This document shows positions 35,139-43,818 of a stretch of 64,000 bases of DNA, piece by piece. The notes beneath the pieces are model-generated. The model had not been told where the DNA came from. It did no database searches and saw nothing but the letters and a program-made list of their open reading frames with translations. Each line of letters starts with the position of its first letter. Position 1 is the first letter of the stretch. Source of the stretch: Luteimonas granuli (GTDB lineage: Bacteria > Pseudomonadota > Gammaproteobacteria > Xanthomonadales > Xanthomonadaceae); the NCBI RefSeq assembly GCF_007795095.1, contig NZ_CP042218.1, forward strand, positions 2,853,405 through 2,917,404, in the 5' to 3' direction. A program made the position numbers and the translations under genes.

Positions 35139-36575
35139 ATGACCCAACGAATCGCCGTCCTCGGCGCCGGCCCCAGCGGCCTGGCCCAGCTGAGAGCCTT
35201 CGATGCCGCCCGCCGCGCGGGTGCCGACGTCCCCGAGATCGTCTGTTTCGAAAAGCAGTCCGACCTGGGCGGGATGTGGAATTACACCTGGCGCACCGGC
35301 CTGGACCAGCACGGCGAACCGGTGCACGCCAGCATGTACCGCTACCTGTGGTCGAACGGACCGAAGGAATGCCTGGAGTTCGCCGACTACAGTTTCGAGG
35401 AGCATTTCGGCCGACCGATCGCTTCGTACCCGCCACGGCCGGTGCTGCGCGACTACATCATGGGCCGGATCGAACGCAGCGGCCTGCGCGAGCAGATCCG
35501 GTTCAACACCGCCGTGCATTCGGTCGAGTACAGCGAGGAGACCGGAAAGTTCACCGTCACCGTGCGCGAGCTGGAGGAGGACCGCATGGTGAGCGAGGAG
35601 TTCGACTGGGTCGTGGTCGCCACCGGCCACTTCTCCACGCCCAACGCGCCCGCGTTCGAGGGCCTGTCGCAGTTTCCCGGCCGCGTCCTGCATGCGCACG
35701 ACTTCCGCGACGCCTGCGAATTCACCGGCAAGGACCTGTTGCTGGTCGGCAGCAGCTATTCGGCCGAGGACATCGGCACCCAGTGCTACAAGTACGGCGC
35801 GAAGTCGGTGACCTTCAGCTACCGCAGCGCTCCGATGGGCTATGACTGGCCGGACGCCTTCAGCGAGCGTCCGCTGCTCACGCGCGTCGAGGGCAACACC
35901 GCGCACTTCATAGATGGCAGCAGCCAGGACGTGGACGCGATCATCCTGTGCACCGGCTACCAGCACCACTTCCCGTTCCTGCCCGACGACCTGACGCTTC
36001 GCACCAGCAACCGCCTGTATCCGCAGGACCTGTACAAGGGCGTGTTCTGGATCGACAACCCCAGGCTGGTCTACCTGGGCATGCAGGACCAGTACTACAC
36101 CTTCAACATGTTCGACGCCCAGGCCTGGCTCGCGCGCGACGTGATCCTCGGCCGCACCGCGCTGCCCGACGCCGAGGCCATGCGCGCGGACAGCGAGGCC
36201 TGGTTCGCGCGCGAGAACGCCTGCGCCGGCTCCGACGACGACATCGACTTCCAGGCCGCCTACGTGCGCGACCTGGTCGACCGCAGCGACTACCCGGACT
36301 TCGCGATCGAGGAGGTCGCGGAGATGTTCAAGCAGTGGCAGCGCGACAAGCGCGAGGACATCCTCGGCTACCGCAACCGGAGCTACCGCTCGACGATCAC
36401 CGGCACGCTCGCGCCGCCGCACCACACGCGCTGGATGGAGGCGATGGACGACTCGCTGCAGGCCTTCCTCGACGATTCCCGCGATCTGGAGGAGCAGCCG
36501 GAGCCAAGGCGACCGCCCGCGCCGGTGGCGGCGACGGCCGGACTCCCCGCGGAACCGGTGCGTCGCCGCGCCTGA
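35139..36575 (+). CDS. tmm: Flavin monooxygenase resembling trimethylamine monooxygenase (TMA to TMAO)
   Basis: 478 residues. FAD motif GAGPSG (9-14); FMO signature FxGxxxHxxxF (F179, H185); NADPH motif GSSYSAED (from 204); late motif [11 protein letters not shown] in place of the usual ATG-type motif. From memory, segments such as [30 protein letters not shown] and [20 protein letters not shown] are near-identical to Methylophaga/Methylocella Tmm; the C-terminal tail (about 20 residues, Pro-rich) is extra. Reaction: NADPH-dependent oxidation of trimethylamine, possibly indole or sulfides too. AAGGAG (35121-35126) favours ATG 35139 over the too-close ATG 35127. Isolated gene with its own leader and terminator. 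No TMAO demethylase is in view. Confidence 0.87.
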   Translation: MTQRIAVLGAGPSGLAQLRAFDAARRAGADVPEIVCFEKQSDLGGMWNYTWRTGLDQHGEPVHASMYRYLWSNGPKECLEFADYSFEEHFGRPIASYPPRPVLRDYIMGRIERSGLREQIRFNTAVHSVEYSEETGKFTVTVRELEEDRMVSEEFDWVVVATGHFSTPNAPAFEGLSQFPGRVLHAHDFRDACEFTGKDLLLVGSSYSAEDIGTQCYKYGAKSVTFSYRSAPMGYDWPDAFSERPLLTRVEGNTAHFIDGSSQDVDAIILCTGYQHHFPFLPDDLTLRTSNRLYPQDLYKGVFWIDNPRLVYLGMQDQYYTFNMFDAQAWLARDVILGRTALPDAEAMRADSEAWFARENACAGSDDDIDFQAAYVRDLVDRSDYPDFAIEEVAEMFKQWQRDKREDILGYRNRSYRSTITGTLAPPHHTRWMEAMDDSLQAFLDDSRDLEEQPEPRRPPAPVAATAGLPAEPVRRRA

Positions 36576-36580
36576 ATCCC

Positions 36581-36606
36581 GGGTGCCGGCCTCCTCGCCG
36601 GCACCC
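36581..36606 (+). terminator. Hairpin terminator of tmm
   Basis: Perfect 10-bp stem GGGTGCCGGC/GCCGGCACCC around CTCCTC, starting 6 bases after the tmm stop. A second hairpin (GTCCCGG...CCGGGAC) follows at about 36607-36627. There is no U-tract. Confidence 0.55.
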
Positions 36607-36675
36607 GTCCCGGGGATTGGCCGGGACGGCGGCCCGCCATGGGATCGCCCACGGATGCGGCGGGCGAACCCGGGG

Positions 36676-37362
36676 TCAGAACTCCAGGTCCAGTGCCGCG
36701 CACAGGTAATCCATGAAGGGCGCGAGCGCATGCAGGTCCTTCGCCAGCACCTCCCGCAGCCGCGCGCCAGTGACGATGTCGTCATCGAGCGCGCGCCAGG
36801 CCACGAAGCTGCGCCGGCGCAGGTCGTCGAGGAAGGGGAAGTCGGCGGCGAAACCGCGCGGCGGGCGCACCAGCATGTCCTCGTCGTCCATCGCGTAGCG
36901 GCGGCGGAAGGCGGGTGCATGGGCGGCCGCCTTCCAGCCGGCAGGGTTGTCGACGATGAACTGCCGCAGCTGGCGCAGCGTCGGCGATTCCGGACGCCAC
37001 AGGCCGGCGGCGACGAAGCAGTTGCCCGGCTCGATGTGCAGGTAGAACAGCGGCGAGGCCAGCTCCTTGCGGCGGGCATGGAACAGGCGCGCGCCCTGCC
37101 AGGTCTTGTACGGCCGCTTGTCGTTGGCGAAGCGGGTGTCGCGCTGGATCCTGTAGAGCGATCCGCCCACGGTGCGCGGGTCTGCGCGGAAGTGCGGGCT
37201 GACCTCGGCGAGGTCGGGCTGCAGGTCGGTGACCAGGCGCTGCAGCGGGTCGCGCACGTGCGCTTCGTAGTCCTGCTTGTGGGCATGGAACCAGGCGCGT
37301 TCGTTGTGGCGCGCGAGCGCTCGCAGGAAACGGAAGGCCCTGTCGCTGAAGTACGTGGTCAT
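36676..37362 (-). CDS. DUF2461 family protein
   Basis: 228 residues matching the DUF2461/TIGR02453 family: N-terminal YFSDRAFRFLRALARHNERAWF, then HKQDYEAHVRDPLQRLV, GGSLYRIQRDTRFANDKRPYKT and FYLHIEPGNCFVAAG. The family is widespread and of unknown function; no catalytic motif is obvious. Start ATG 37362 overlaps the sbcB stop by ATGA (37359-37362), so it is translated together with exonuclease I, hinting at, but not proving, a nucleic-acid-related role. Confidence 0.88.
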   Translation of the reverse strand: MTTYFSDRAFRFLRALARHNERAWFHAHKQDYEAHVRDPLQRLVTDLQPDLAEVSPHFRADPRTVGGSLYRIQRDTRFANDKRPYKTWQGARLFHARRKELASPLFYLHIEPGNCFVAAGLWRPESPTLRQLRQFIVDNPAGWKAAAHAPAFRRRYAMDDEDMLVRPPRGFAADFPFLDDLRRRSFVAWRALDDDIVTGARLREVLAKDLHALAPFMDYLCAALDLEF

Positions 37363-38861
37363 GGATCTGAAAAGGAAGCGTGGGGTAGCGGGTCGCCATC
37401 GCCTGCGCCGGCAGTCGCGTCCGCCGGAGCGAGGTCCGCCGCGAGTTCGCGGCCCCAGGCTTCGAGGCGGTCGAGCAGCGCCAGGCGGCCGGCGTGCTCG
37501 CCCCGCAGCTGCGCGATGTCGTTGAAATAGGCGTCGAAGCTGCATTCCGACAGGCCCGAGTCGTCGCACAGGCGCCGGCGGCGGTAGTCGTCCCAGCGTG
37601 CCCGCTCGGCCGCGTCGAGCGTGTCGGGCCAGTTGCGGGCGCGATAGCGGAACAGCAGTTCCGGCAGGCGCGGGTCCTGGAAGCCGAAGTCGCGGATGCC
37701 CAGTTGCCCCGGTGGCGTGGCACGCACCATCGCCAGCCGGGCCCTGTCGCCGTCGCCGAGGAAGCCGCCGTAGAGCGCGGCGTCGACGTCGGGCGGTGCG
37801 CGTTCGTCGCGCTCGCGGGCGAAGACCTGCCGGACTTTCTCGGCGATGAGCGGAGCCTGCTCGCGGATGCGCGCGGCGCGCGATTCGGCGATGGCCGGAT
37901 CGAGGCCGAGGCGCTCGAAGTCCGCCGGCCGCAGGTGGTCCCAGCGCACCAGCGCCGGCGAACGGTTGGTGTGCACTTCCTTCAGCGGCACGCGCGCCAC
38001 GCCCTCGGGCAGGTCCGCGGCGCGGACGTAAAGACGGTCGGCGATCTCGTCGGGCGACAGCGCCAGCAGGTCGTCGGGCTCGGCGTCCAGGTCGTAGACA
38101 ATCACTCGATTGCCGATCTGCGGATGCTGCGCCAAGGGCAGCACGGCCGCCGCGCACATCCGCGCCGCCGGGTAGCGCTGCGAGACGTGCAGGACCGGCC
38201 TCATCGCGAAGGGATCGAGCAGGCCCGCGACGTGGCGCTTGTCGCGCAGGGCGAGCGCGTAATCCCAGAGCCGCGGCTGAGAGCTGCGGAACAGCCGTGC
38301 GAGACCGATCAGCGCGCGCACGTCGGACAGCGCCTCGTGCGCGTCGCCCATGCGCACGCCGTTCGCTTCCGCCAGGTGCTCGAGCCTGAACGAGGTTGCG
38401 CCGTCCTCGCGCACGGGCCAGATGATGCCCTCCGGCCGCAGCGCGTGCGCGAGGCGCATCACGTCGAGCAGGTCCCAGCGGGAGTTGCCGTTGCGCCACT
38501 CGCGCTCGTAGGGGTCGTGGAAGTTGCGGAACAGCCCGTGGCGCACGAACTCGTCGTCGAAGCGCAGCGAGTTGTAGCCGAGCGTGCAGGTGCCGGGCTG
38601 GCCCATCTCCTCGACCATGCGCGCGAAGGCCTCGGCCTCGGACAGTCCGGTGTGCAAGGCATCCTGCGGCGCCAGCCCGGTGACCATCGACGCGCCCGGC
38701 GAAGGCAGCAGGTCGTCGGCCGGACGGACAAGGAACTCGATCGGATCGCCGAGTCCGTTCAGTTCCGCGTCGGTGCGGATGGCAGCGAACTGCGCGATCC
38801 GCGTGCGCCGCGGGTCCGTGCCCCAGGTCTCCAGGTCGTAGAACAGGAAGCTCCCGCTCAC
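37359..38861 (-). CDS. sbcB: Exodeoxyribonuclease I
   Basis: 500 residues (E. coli ExoI 475). 3'-5' single-strand DNA exonuclease in recombination and repair. The DEDDh nuclease domain opens with LFYDLETWGTDP (catalytic Asp and Glu, residues 9 and 11) and continues with LGYNSLRFDDEFVRHGLFRNFHDPYEREW and the final HEALSDVRALIGLARL. The SH3-like and helical C-terminal domains typical of ExoI follow (YPAARMCAAAVLPLAQHP). It overlaps the DUF2461 gene and is separated from kmo by a REP-like hairpin, so it is probably transcribed apart from the kynurenine genes. Confidence 0.95.
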   Translation of the reverse strand: MSGSFLFYDLETWGTDPRRTRIAQFAAIRTDAELNGLGDPIEFLVRPADDLLPSPGASMVTGLAPQDALHTGLSEAEAFARMVEEMGQPGTCTLGYNSLRFDDEFVRHGLFRNFHDPYEREWRNGNSRWDLLDVMRLAHALRPEGIIWPVREDGATSFRLEHLAEANGVRMGDAHEALSDVRALIGLARLFRSSQPRLWDYALALRDKRHVAGLLDPFAMRPVLHVSQRYPAARMCAAAVLPLAQHPQIGNRVIVYDLDAEPDDLLALSPDEIADRLYVRAADLPEGVARVPLKEVHTNRSPALVRWDHLRPADFERLGLDPAIAESRAARIREQAPLIAEKVRQVFARERDERAPPDVDAALYGGFLGDGDRARLAMVRATPPGQLGIRDFGFQDPRLPELLFRYRARNWPDTLDAAERARWDDYRRRRLCDDSGLSECSFDAYFNDIAQLRGEHAGRLALLDRLEAWGRELAADLAPADATAGAGDGDPLPHASFSDP

Positions 38862-38880
38862 ACCAACACCCCCGAAAAAG

Positions 38881-38954
38881 CCCTGCAGGAGCGGATACAG
38901 CCGCGATCCAGGATGCGACCCACGCCGATCGCGGCTCTAGCCGCTCCTGCAGGG
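38881..38954. repeat. REP-like inverted repeat (GCAGGAGCGG...CCGCTCCTGC)
   Basis: Arms 38881-38908 and 38927-38954 pair at 26 of 28 positions around an 18-base loop. The sequence belongs to the TGTAGGAGCGGCTACAGCCGCGA type of element also seen at 50095 and 62615. It lies between kmo (upstream) and sbcB and could also end kmo transcription. Confidence 0.85.
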
Positions 38955-38967
38955 GGGATGGGGGGAA

Positions 38968-40362
38968 TCATGGGATATCGGCCAGCGGCGGCAAGGAACG
39001 CAGGACTTCCCGGTCCACCGCCTCAAGGTCGACCTCGGCCACCGACGCCACCCCCTGCGTCGCCGCCTCCAGGATCCCGCGCTGGACTTCGCTGCGCTCC
39101 AGCGCCAGCGAGTAGGGGATGCGCATGAAGGTGACCATCGCGTAGTGCGGGATGAAGCGGGTCGGGTGCCGTGCCTGCAGCGCCAGCTCCAGTTCGCGCT
39201 GGAGCAGGAAGCCGGGGTCGTCCACCAGGTCGCGCATCTCGATGTAGTTGTCGAGCGCCATCTTCTGGATGGCGGCGGCGTCGGGCATGCGCTCGGCCTC
39301 GAAGGCGGCATAGGCGGTGGCGAGGTCGGGCGTGGCGTCGAGATGGCGTGCCAGCGCCACGCAGTCCTCGAAGGCGCAGTTCATGCCCTGGCCGTGGAAG
39401 GGCACCATCGCATGCGCCGCGTCGCCGATCAGCACCGCGTGGCCGCCCAGGTGCCAGCGGTCCAGGTAGAGCGTGCCCAGGGTGCCGATGGGATTGGCCT
39501 CGAAGTCGTGGTCGAGCTCGGGGATCAGCGGCAGCGCATCCGGGAAGTCGCGCTCGAAGAGGGCGCGCGCGGCGGTCGCGTCGGGCACGGTCTCGAAGCT
39601 CGGGTCGCCCTTGCCTTCGTCCTGCATCGCCATGAACAGGGTGACGGTGAAGGTGCGTTCGTCATTGGGCAGGGCGATGCACATATAGCGTCCGCGCGGC
39701 CAGATGTGCAGTGCGTTCGGCTCGATGCGGAAACCGCCGTCGGCGGCGGGAGGGATCTCCAGTTCCTTGTAACCGTGCCCCAGCCAGTCGATGCGTTCGC
39801 CGAGGTCGGCGCGCTGGCGCATCTGCGCGCGCAGGGTCGAGCCCGCGCCGTCGCAGCCGATCAGGGTCTGGAAGCCGACGCGGTGGAGTCCGCCGCCACC
39901 GCGGTAGAACGCCCGCTGCGCCGCGAAGTCCACGGCTTCCAGTCGCCGGTCGAAGTGGAGCGTCGCGCCCGCGGCCTCGGCGGCATCGATCAGGGTGATG
40001 TTGAGCTCGCCGCGGCTGACCGACCAGATCACTTCGCTGTCATCGCGTCCGTAGCGCTGCAGCTGCGGCGTGCCGCCGTCCGCGGGGTGCACCATGCGCC
40101 CGCGCATCATCACCGCCTGCGCCAGCACGTCGCGGTCGGCGTCGGCGGCGCGCAGCGCGTGCAGGCCGCGTTCGGCCAGGGCGAGGTTGATCGAGCGCCC
40201 CCCGGCGAAGCCGTGGATGCGCGGGTCGCCGCGGCTTTCGTAGACCTCGACCTTCCAGCCGCGCTGGGCGAGCAGGGTGGCCATCAGCGCGCCGGCCAGG
40301 CCGGCGCCGACGATGGTCGCTTCGCGCTGCGCCGGCTGCTCTCCGCTTGCAGCGGCGCTCAT
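38968..40362 (-). CDS. kmo: Kynurenine 3-monooxygenase
   Basis: 464 residues. FAD/NADPH hydroxylase turning L-kynurenine into 3-hydroxykynurenine. FAD motif VGAGLAGALMA (about 18-28), the family-specific HGFAGGRSINLALAERG (about 48-64), the FAD-ribityl motif GDAAHAMVPFHGQGMNCAFED (about 320-340) and the C-terminal KMO region (MVTFMRIPYSLALER). ATG 40362 overlaps the kynU stop (ATGA 40359-40362). It is the last gene of the kynurenine operon, ending 14 bases before the REP-like hairpin. Confidence 0.95.
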   Translation of the reverse strand: MSAAASGEQPAQREATIVGAGLAGALMATLLAQRGWKVEVYESRGDPRIHGFAGGRSINLALAERGLHALRAADADRDVLAQAVMMRGRMVHPADGGTPQLQRYGRDDSEVIWSVSRGELNITLIDAAEAAGATLHFDRRLEAVDFAAQRAFYRGGGGLHRVGFQTLIGCDGAGSTLRAQMRQRADLGERIDWLGHGYKELEIPPAADGGFRIEPNALHIWPRGRYMCIALPNDERTFTVTLFMAMQDEGKGDPSFETVPDATAARALFERDFPDALPLIPELDHDFEANPIGTLGTLYLDRWHLGGHAVLIGDAAHAMVPFHGQGMNCAFEDCVALARHLDATPDLATAYAAFEAERMPDAAAIQKMALDNYIEMRDLVDDPGFLLQRELELALQARHPTRFIPHYAMVTFMRIPYSLALERSEVQRGILEAATQGVASVAEVDLEAVDREVLRSLPPLADIP

Positions 40363-41651
40363 GCCCGGCCCTCGCGCCAGGCTTCGGTGGCGCGCACGAA
40401 GCGCAGCACGTCGGCGTGGCTGTTGTACAGCGGCGTCGGCGAGATCCGGATCACGTCGGGCTCGCGCCAGTCGCCTAGCACCCCTTGTGCGGACAGGGAT
40501 TCGAACAGGGACCGTCCGGCCTCGCGGCCGCGCAGGCCGCGGCCTTCCAGCACCCGCAGGGACAGCTGCGCGCCGCGCTGCGCGGGATCGCGCGGCGTGG
40601 CGATGCGCAGCGTCTCCGCGAGCCGCGCGTCGATCAGCGTCTCGAGGTAGCCGGTGAGCGACTCCGACTTTCGGCGCAGCGCTTCCATGCCGGCGCGGTC
40701 GAACAGCTCCAGCGAAGCGCGCAGCGGCGCCAGCCCGAGGATCGGCGGATTGCTGAGCTGCCACCCGTCCGCGCCCGGCGTCGGATCGAAGTCGGGGCCC
40801 ATGCGGAACCGCGTGGCCTCGTCATGTCCCCACCAGCCGGCGAAGCGGGGACGGTCGGTGCGCGCGTGGCGCGCGTGCACGAAGCAGCCGCCGACCGCGC
40901 CGGGCCCGGCATTGAGGTATTTGTAGTGGCACCAGACCGCGAAATCGGGCCCGTCATCGTGCAGCCGCAGCGGCAGGTTGCCCACTGCATGCGCCAGGTC
41001 GAAGCCGACCACCGCGCCGGCGGCATGGCCCAGCCGCGTGATTGCCGCCACGTCGAACGCCTGCCCGCTGCGGTACTGCACGCCGGGCCACAGCACCAGC
41101 GCCAGCCGCGGACCGTGCTCCCGGATGGCGCGGGCGATCGCCTCCATCGAGAACGTGCCCTCGGCGAGGTCGGGCTGCAGCTCGATCAGGTCGGTCGCGG
41201 GATCGAAACCGTGGAAGCGCAGCTGCGACTCCAGCGCGTAGCGGTCGGACGGGAACGCCCCGGCCTCCATCAGGATCGCGGGCCGCTCGCGGGTGGGCCG
41301 GTAGAAGCTCACCAGCATCAGGTGCAGGTTGGCGGTCAGCGAATTCATCGCCACCACTTCGGAGGGCTCGGCGCCCACCACCCGCGCCAGCGGCTCGCGC
41401 AGCAGGGCGTGGTAGGGCATCCATTGCGTGGTGCCGGTGAAGTGCGCCTCGACCGCTTCCGCGGCCCACTTGTCGAGCACGTCCTCGACGTGCGCCCGCG
41501 CCGACCTCGGCTGCAGGCCCAGCGAATTGCCCACGAAGTAGGCCTGCTCGCCGTCCCCGTGCCGCGGCACGTGGAACTCGCCGCGCAGCCCGCGCAGCGG
41601 ATCCGCGGCATCCAGGGCTTCGGCGTGCTGGTCGGTGTACGGGTCGGTCAT
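40359..41651 (-). CDS. kynU: Kynureninase
   Basis: 430 residues, PLP enzyme splitting 3-hydroxykynurenine (or kynurenine) into 3-hydroxyanthranilate (anthranilate) and alanine. Landmarks: YFVGNSLGLQPRSA, MNSLTANLHLMLVSFYRPT (phosphate cup), FDLAHAVGNLPL (PLP-binding Asp) and the Schiff-base Lys in CHYKYLNAGPGAVGG (about 240). It overlaps kmo by 4 bases. Between it and the upstream ACMS decarboxylase gene is a 155-base gap with the CGGAT inverted repeat, the only real break inside the pathway operon. Confidence 0.96.
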   Translation of the reverse strand: MTDPYTDQHAEALDAADPLRGLRGEFHVPRHGDGEQAYFVGNSLGLQPRSARAHVEDVLDKWAAEAVEAHFTGTTQWMPYHALLREPLARVVGAEPSEVVAMNSLTANLHLMLVSFYRPTRERPAILMEAGAFPSDRYALESQLRFHGFDPATDLIELQPDLAEGTFSMEAIARAIREHGPRLALVLWPGVQYRSGQAFDVAAITRLGHAAGAVVGFDLAHAVGNLPLRLHDDGPDFAVWCHYKYLNAGPGAVGGCFVHARHARTDRPRFAGWWGHDEATRFRMGPDFDPTPGADGWQLSNPPILGLAPLRASLELFDRAGMEALRRKSESLTGYLETLIDARLAETLRIATPRDPAQRGAQLSLRVLEGRGLRGREAGRSLFESLSAQGVLGDWREPDVIRISPTPLYNSHADVLRFVRATEAWREGRA

Positions 41652-41664
41652 TGAAGAGCCTCTT

Positions 41665-41797
41665 TTGCCACGGATCTACACGGAGGGACGCGGATTTGCA
41701 CGGATAAGGCGAAGACGATCAGTGGGACTCGGCCGATTCCGGATGGCTTTCGCTCTATCCGTGCAAATCCGTACGGATCCGCGTTCATCCGTGGCAA
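41665..41797. repeat. CGGAT-rich inverted repeat inside the kynurenine operon
   Basis: Arms of about 42 bases (41665-41706 and 41756-41797), both starting TTGCCACGGAT and ending with the complement of TATCCGTGCAAATCCGT on the outer reading. Each arm is itself a run of CACGGAT/CGCGGAT units. AT content and sequence differ from the surrounding coding DNA. It fills the gap between kynU and the ACMS decarboxylase gene. Confidence 0.85.
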
Positions 41798-41806
41798 GAA
41801 CAGAAG

Positions 41807-42832
41807 TCACGCGAAGCGCGACAGCGGAAGACCCAGCCATTCCAGCGCCGTGCCGTGGTAGAGGCGTGCCTGGCCGGCCTCGTCCAGCCCCAGGGCGTCG
41901 ATGCCGGCGCCGGGGACCTGTTCGCCCAGCGGGAAGGGGTAGTCGGTGCCCAGCATCACGCGGTCGATGCCGCAGGTGTCGATCAGGTAGCGCAGCGCGC
42001 GCTCGTCGGCCACCCAGGAGTCGAAGTACAGCCGGGACAGGTACTCGCGCGGATTGCGCGGGTTGTCGGTGGCCACCAGGTCCGGCCGCATGTTGAAGCC
42101 GTGTTCGATGCGGCCGATGGTATAGGGGAAGCTGCCGCCGCCGTGGGCCATGCAGATCTTCAGTTTCGGCAGCCGTTCCAGTACGCCGCCGAAGACCAGC
42201 GAGCAGGCCGCGCGCGACTGCTCGGCCGGCATGCCGACCAGCCAGGGGAGCCAGTACTTGGGCATGGTGTCGGTGCCCATCATGTCCCAGGGATGCACCA
42301 GGATCGCCGCGCCGAGGTCGGCGGCGGCCTCGAAGAAGGGGAACAGCTCCGGCGCGTCGAGGTTCCAGTGCGTATCCGCCGAGACCTGCACGTGCGAGCC
42401 GATCTGCACGCCCTGCAGGCCGAGCTGGTCCATGCAGCGCTCGAGTTCCTGCACCGCCAGCCGGGGCGACTGCAACGGCACCGTGCCGATGCCGGCGTAG
42501 TGGCGCGGGTGCGCGCGGCAGGTGTCGGCCATGTGGTCGTTGAGCGCCTGGTGCAGCTCCAGCGCCTGGTGGGGCCTGGCCCAGTAGCTGAACATCACCG
42601 GCACCGTGCTGATCACCTGCACCTGCACGCCGAAGCTGGCGTAGTCGTCGATGCGCTCCTGCGGATCCCAGGTCTTCGACCAGATCTCGCGGAAGAAGCG
42701 CCCGTTCCGATAGATGCGGTGGCGGCCGTCCTCGGTGTGGTGGATGACGGGAAAGCGCTCGTCGCCGTACTTGCGCGCCAGGTCGGGCCAGTCGCGGGGC
42801 AGGCAGTGGGCGTGGATGTCGATCTTGAGCAT
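41807..42832 (-). CDS. nbaD: 2-amino-3-carboxymuconate-6-semialdehyde decarboxylase (ACMSD)
   Basis: 341 residues, zinc amidohydrolase-fold decarboxylase. It begins MLKIDIHAHCLPRDWPDL, with the first metal motif HAHxxP as in ACMSD; later landmarks are HPWDMMGTDTMPKYWLPWLVGMPAE (metal His), MAHGGGSFPYTIGRI and LGTDYPFPLGE (metal Asp). It removes CO2 from ACMS, diverting it from quinolinate/NAD synthesis to 2-aminomuconate semialdehyde. It starts 2 bases after the dioxygenase gene, so the unstable substrate is made and used by adjacent genes. Confidence 0.94.
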   Translation of the reverse strand: MLKIDIHAHCLPRDWPDLARKYGDERFPVIHHTEDGRHRIYRNGRFFREIWSKTWDPQERIDDYASFGVQVQVISTVPVMFSYWARPHQALELHQALNDHMADTCRAHPRHYAGIGTVPLQSPRLAVQELERCMDQLGLQGVQIGSHVQVSADTHWNLDAPELFPFFEAAADLGAAILVHPWDMMGTDTMPKYWLPWLVGMPAEQSRAACSLVFGGVLERLPKLKICMAHGGGSFPYTIGRIEHGFNMRPDLVATDNPRNPREYLSRLYFDSWVADERALRYLIDTCGIDRVMLGTDYPFPLGEQVPGAGIDALGLDEAGQARLYHGTALEWLGLPLSRFA

Positions 42833-42834
42833 GG

Positions 42835-43383
42835 TCAGGTGATGTCCGCCTGCGAATCCGCCTGCATCTCGTATCGCGTCGGCCGCGGGTTGAGGTGCCC
42901 ACAGGCCTTGCACGTCCGCAGCGCCTCGCTGCGGTAGAAGGTCTCGAACACGCGGAAGAAGTCCTGCTCGATGTCCTCGAGGTGGAAGAACTCCTCGTAG
43001 ACCTTTTCGTTGCAGCTCTCGCAGAACCACATCAAGCCGTCGTCCTCGTGCGGCAGGCGGCGGCGTTCGATCACCAGGCCGATCGACCCTTCGGCGCGCT
43101 GCGGCGAGTGCGGCACCCGCGGCGGCAGCAGGAAGGTCTCTCCGGCGCGGATCGGGATGTCGCGCACCTTCCCGTCCTCCTGGATGCGCAGCACCATCTC
43201 GCCTTCCAGCTGGTGGAACCACTCCGGGCCCTCCTCGAAGTGGTAGTCGGTGCGCGCGTTCGGCCCGCCCACCACCATCACGATGAACTCGCCGTCGTAG
43301 ATGCACTTGTTGCCCACCGGCGGCTTCAGCAGGTGGCGGTTGTCCTCGATCCACTTCCGGAAGTTGAGGGGCGCGGGAATCAT
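42835..43383 (-). CDS. nbaC: 3-hydroxyanthranilate 3,4-dioxygenase
   Basis: 182 residues, cupin non-haem iron dioxygenase that opens 3-hydroxyanthranilate to ACMS. Start ATG 43383 ([15 protein letters not shown]) overlaps the RidA-gene stop by ATGA. Iron ligands are in [18 protein letters not shown] (His, Glu, His); the C-terminal rubredoxin-like site of bacterial enzymes is present as CESCNEK and [10 protein letters not shown]. Length fits the bacterial type (about 175-185). Confidence 0.95.
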   Translation of the reverse strand: MIPAPLNFRKWIEDNRHLLKPPVGNKCIYDGEFIVMVVGGPNARTDYHFEEGPEWFHQLEGEMVLRIQEDGKVRDIPIRAGETFLLPPRVPHSPQRAEGSIGLVIERRRLPHEDDGLMWFCESCNEKVYEEFFHLEDIEQDFFRVFETFYRSEALRTCKACGHLNPRPTRYEMQADSQADIT

Positions 43384-43817
43384 GGCGTGTCTCCCTTCAG
43401 GGCCGCGACGCACTTGAGTTCGATCGCGATCGGCGTCGGCAGCGCGGTGATGCCCAGCGTGGTGCGGCAGGGCGCGGTGGCGGGGTCGGGGAAGTACTCG
43501 GCCCACACCGCGTTCCAGGCCTTGAAGTCCCGCGCCATGTCGGTGAGGTAGGCGGTCACGTCGACCAGGTCCTCCCAGCGTGCGCCGCTGGCCTCGAGCA
43601 CCGCGCGGACGTTGGCGAGCACGGCGTGCGCCTGGGCGGTGATGTCGTAGGCGCGCACGCGGCCGTCGGCGAAGTATTCGTTGCCTGGGATGGCATCGCT
43701 GGCCGGATCCCGCGGACCGATGCCCGACAGGAACAGAAGGTCGCCCACGCGCCGCGCGTGCGGATAGGCGCCCACCGGTTTCGGCGCGGCACTGGCGTGG
43801 ACGACCCGGCCGGCCAA
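43380..43817 (-). CDS. RidA-family protein, probable 2-aminomuconate deaminase
   Basis: 145 residues with the YjgF/RidA/UK114 fold: [56 protein letters not shown]. The Arg in APCRTT is the ligand-binding residue of the family. In 2-aminomuconate pathways (NbaF/AmnD) a RidA-like protein removes ammonia from 2-aminomuconate, and the position next to the dioxygenase and dehydrogenase genes supports that here; a generic enamine deaminase is the alternative. It starts at TTG 43817, one base after the carbonic anhydrase stop, with GAGGA upstream. Confidence 0.85.
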   Translation of the reverse strand: MAGRVVHASAAPKPVGAYPHARRVGDLLFLSGIGPRDPASDAIPGNEYFADGRVRAYDITAQAHAVLANVRAVLEASGARWEDLVDVTAYLTDMARDFKAWNAVWAEYFPDPATAPCRTTLGITALPTPIAIELKCVAALKGDTP

Positions 43818-43818
43818 C

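Noticed and set aside
41665..41797. CRISPR array from the repeated CGGAT units
   Set aside because: Units are about 7-15 bases, arranged as an inverted pair without spacers; no cas genes.
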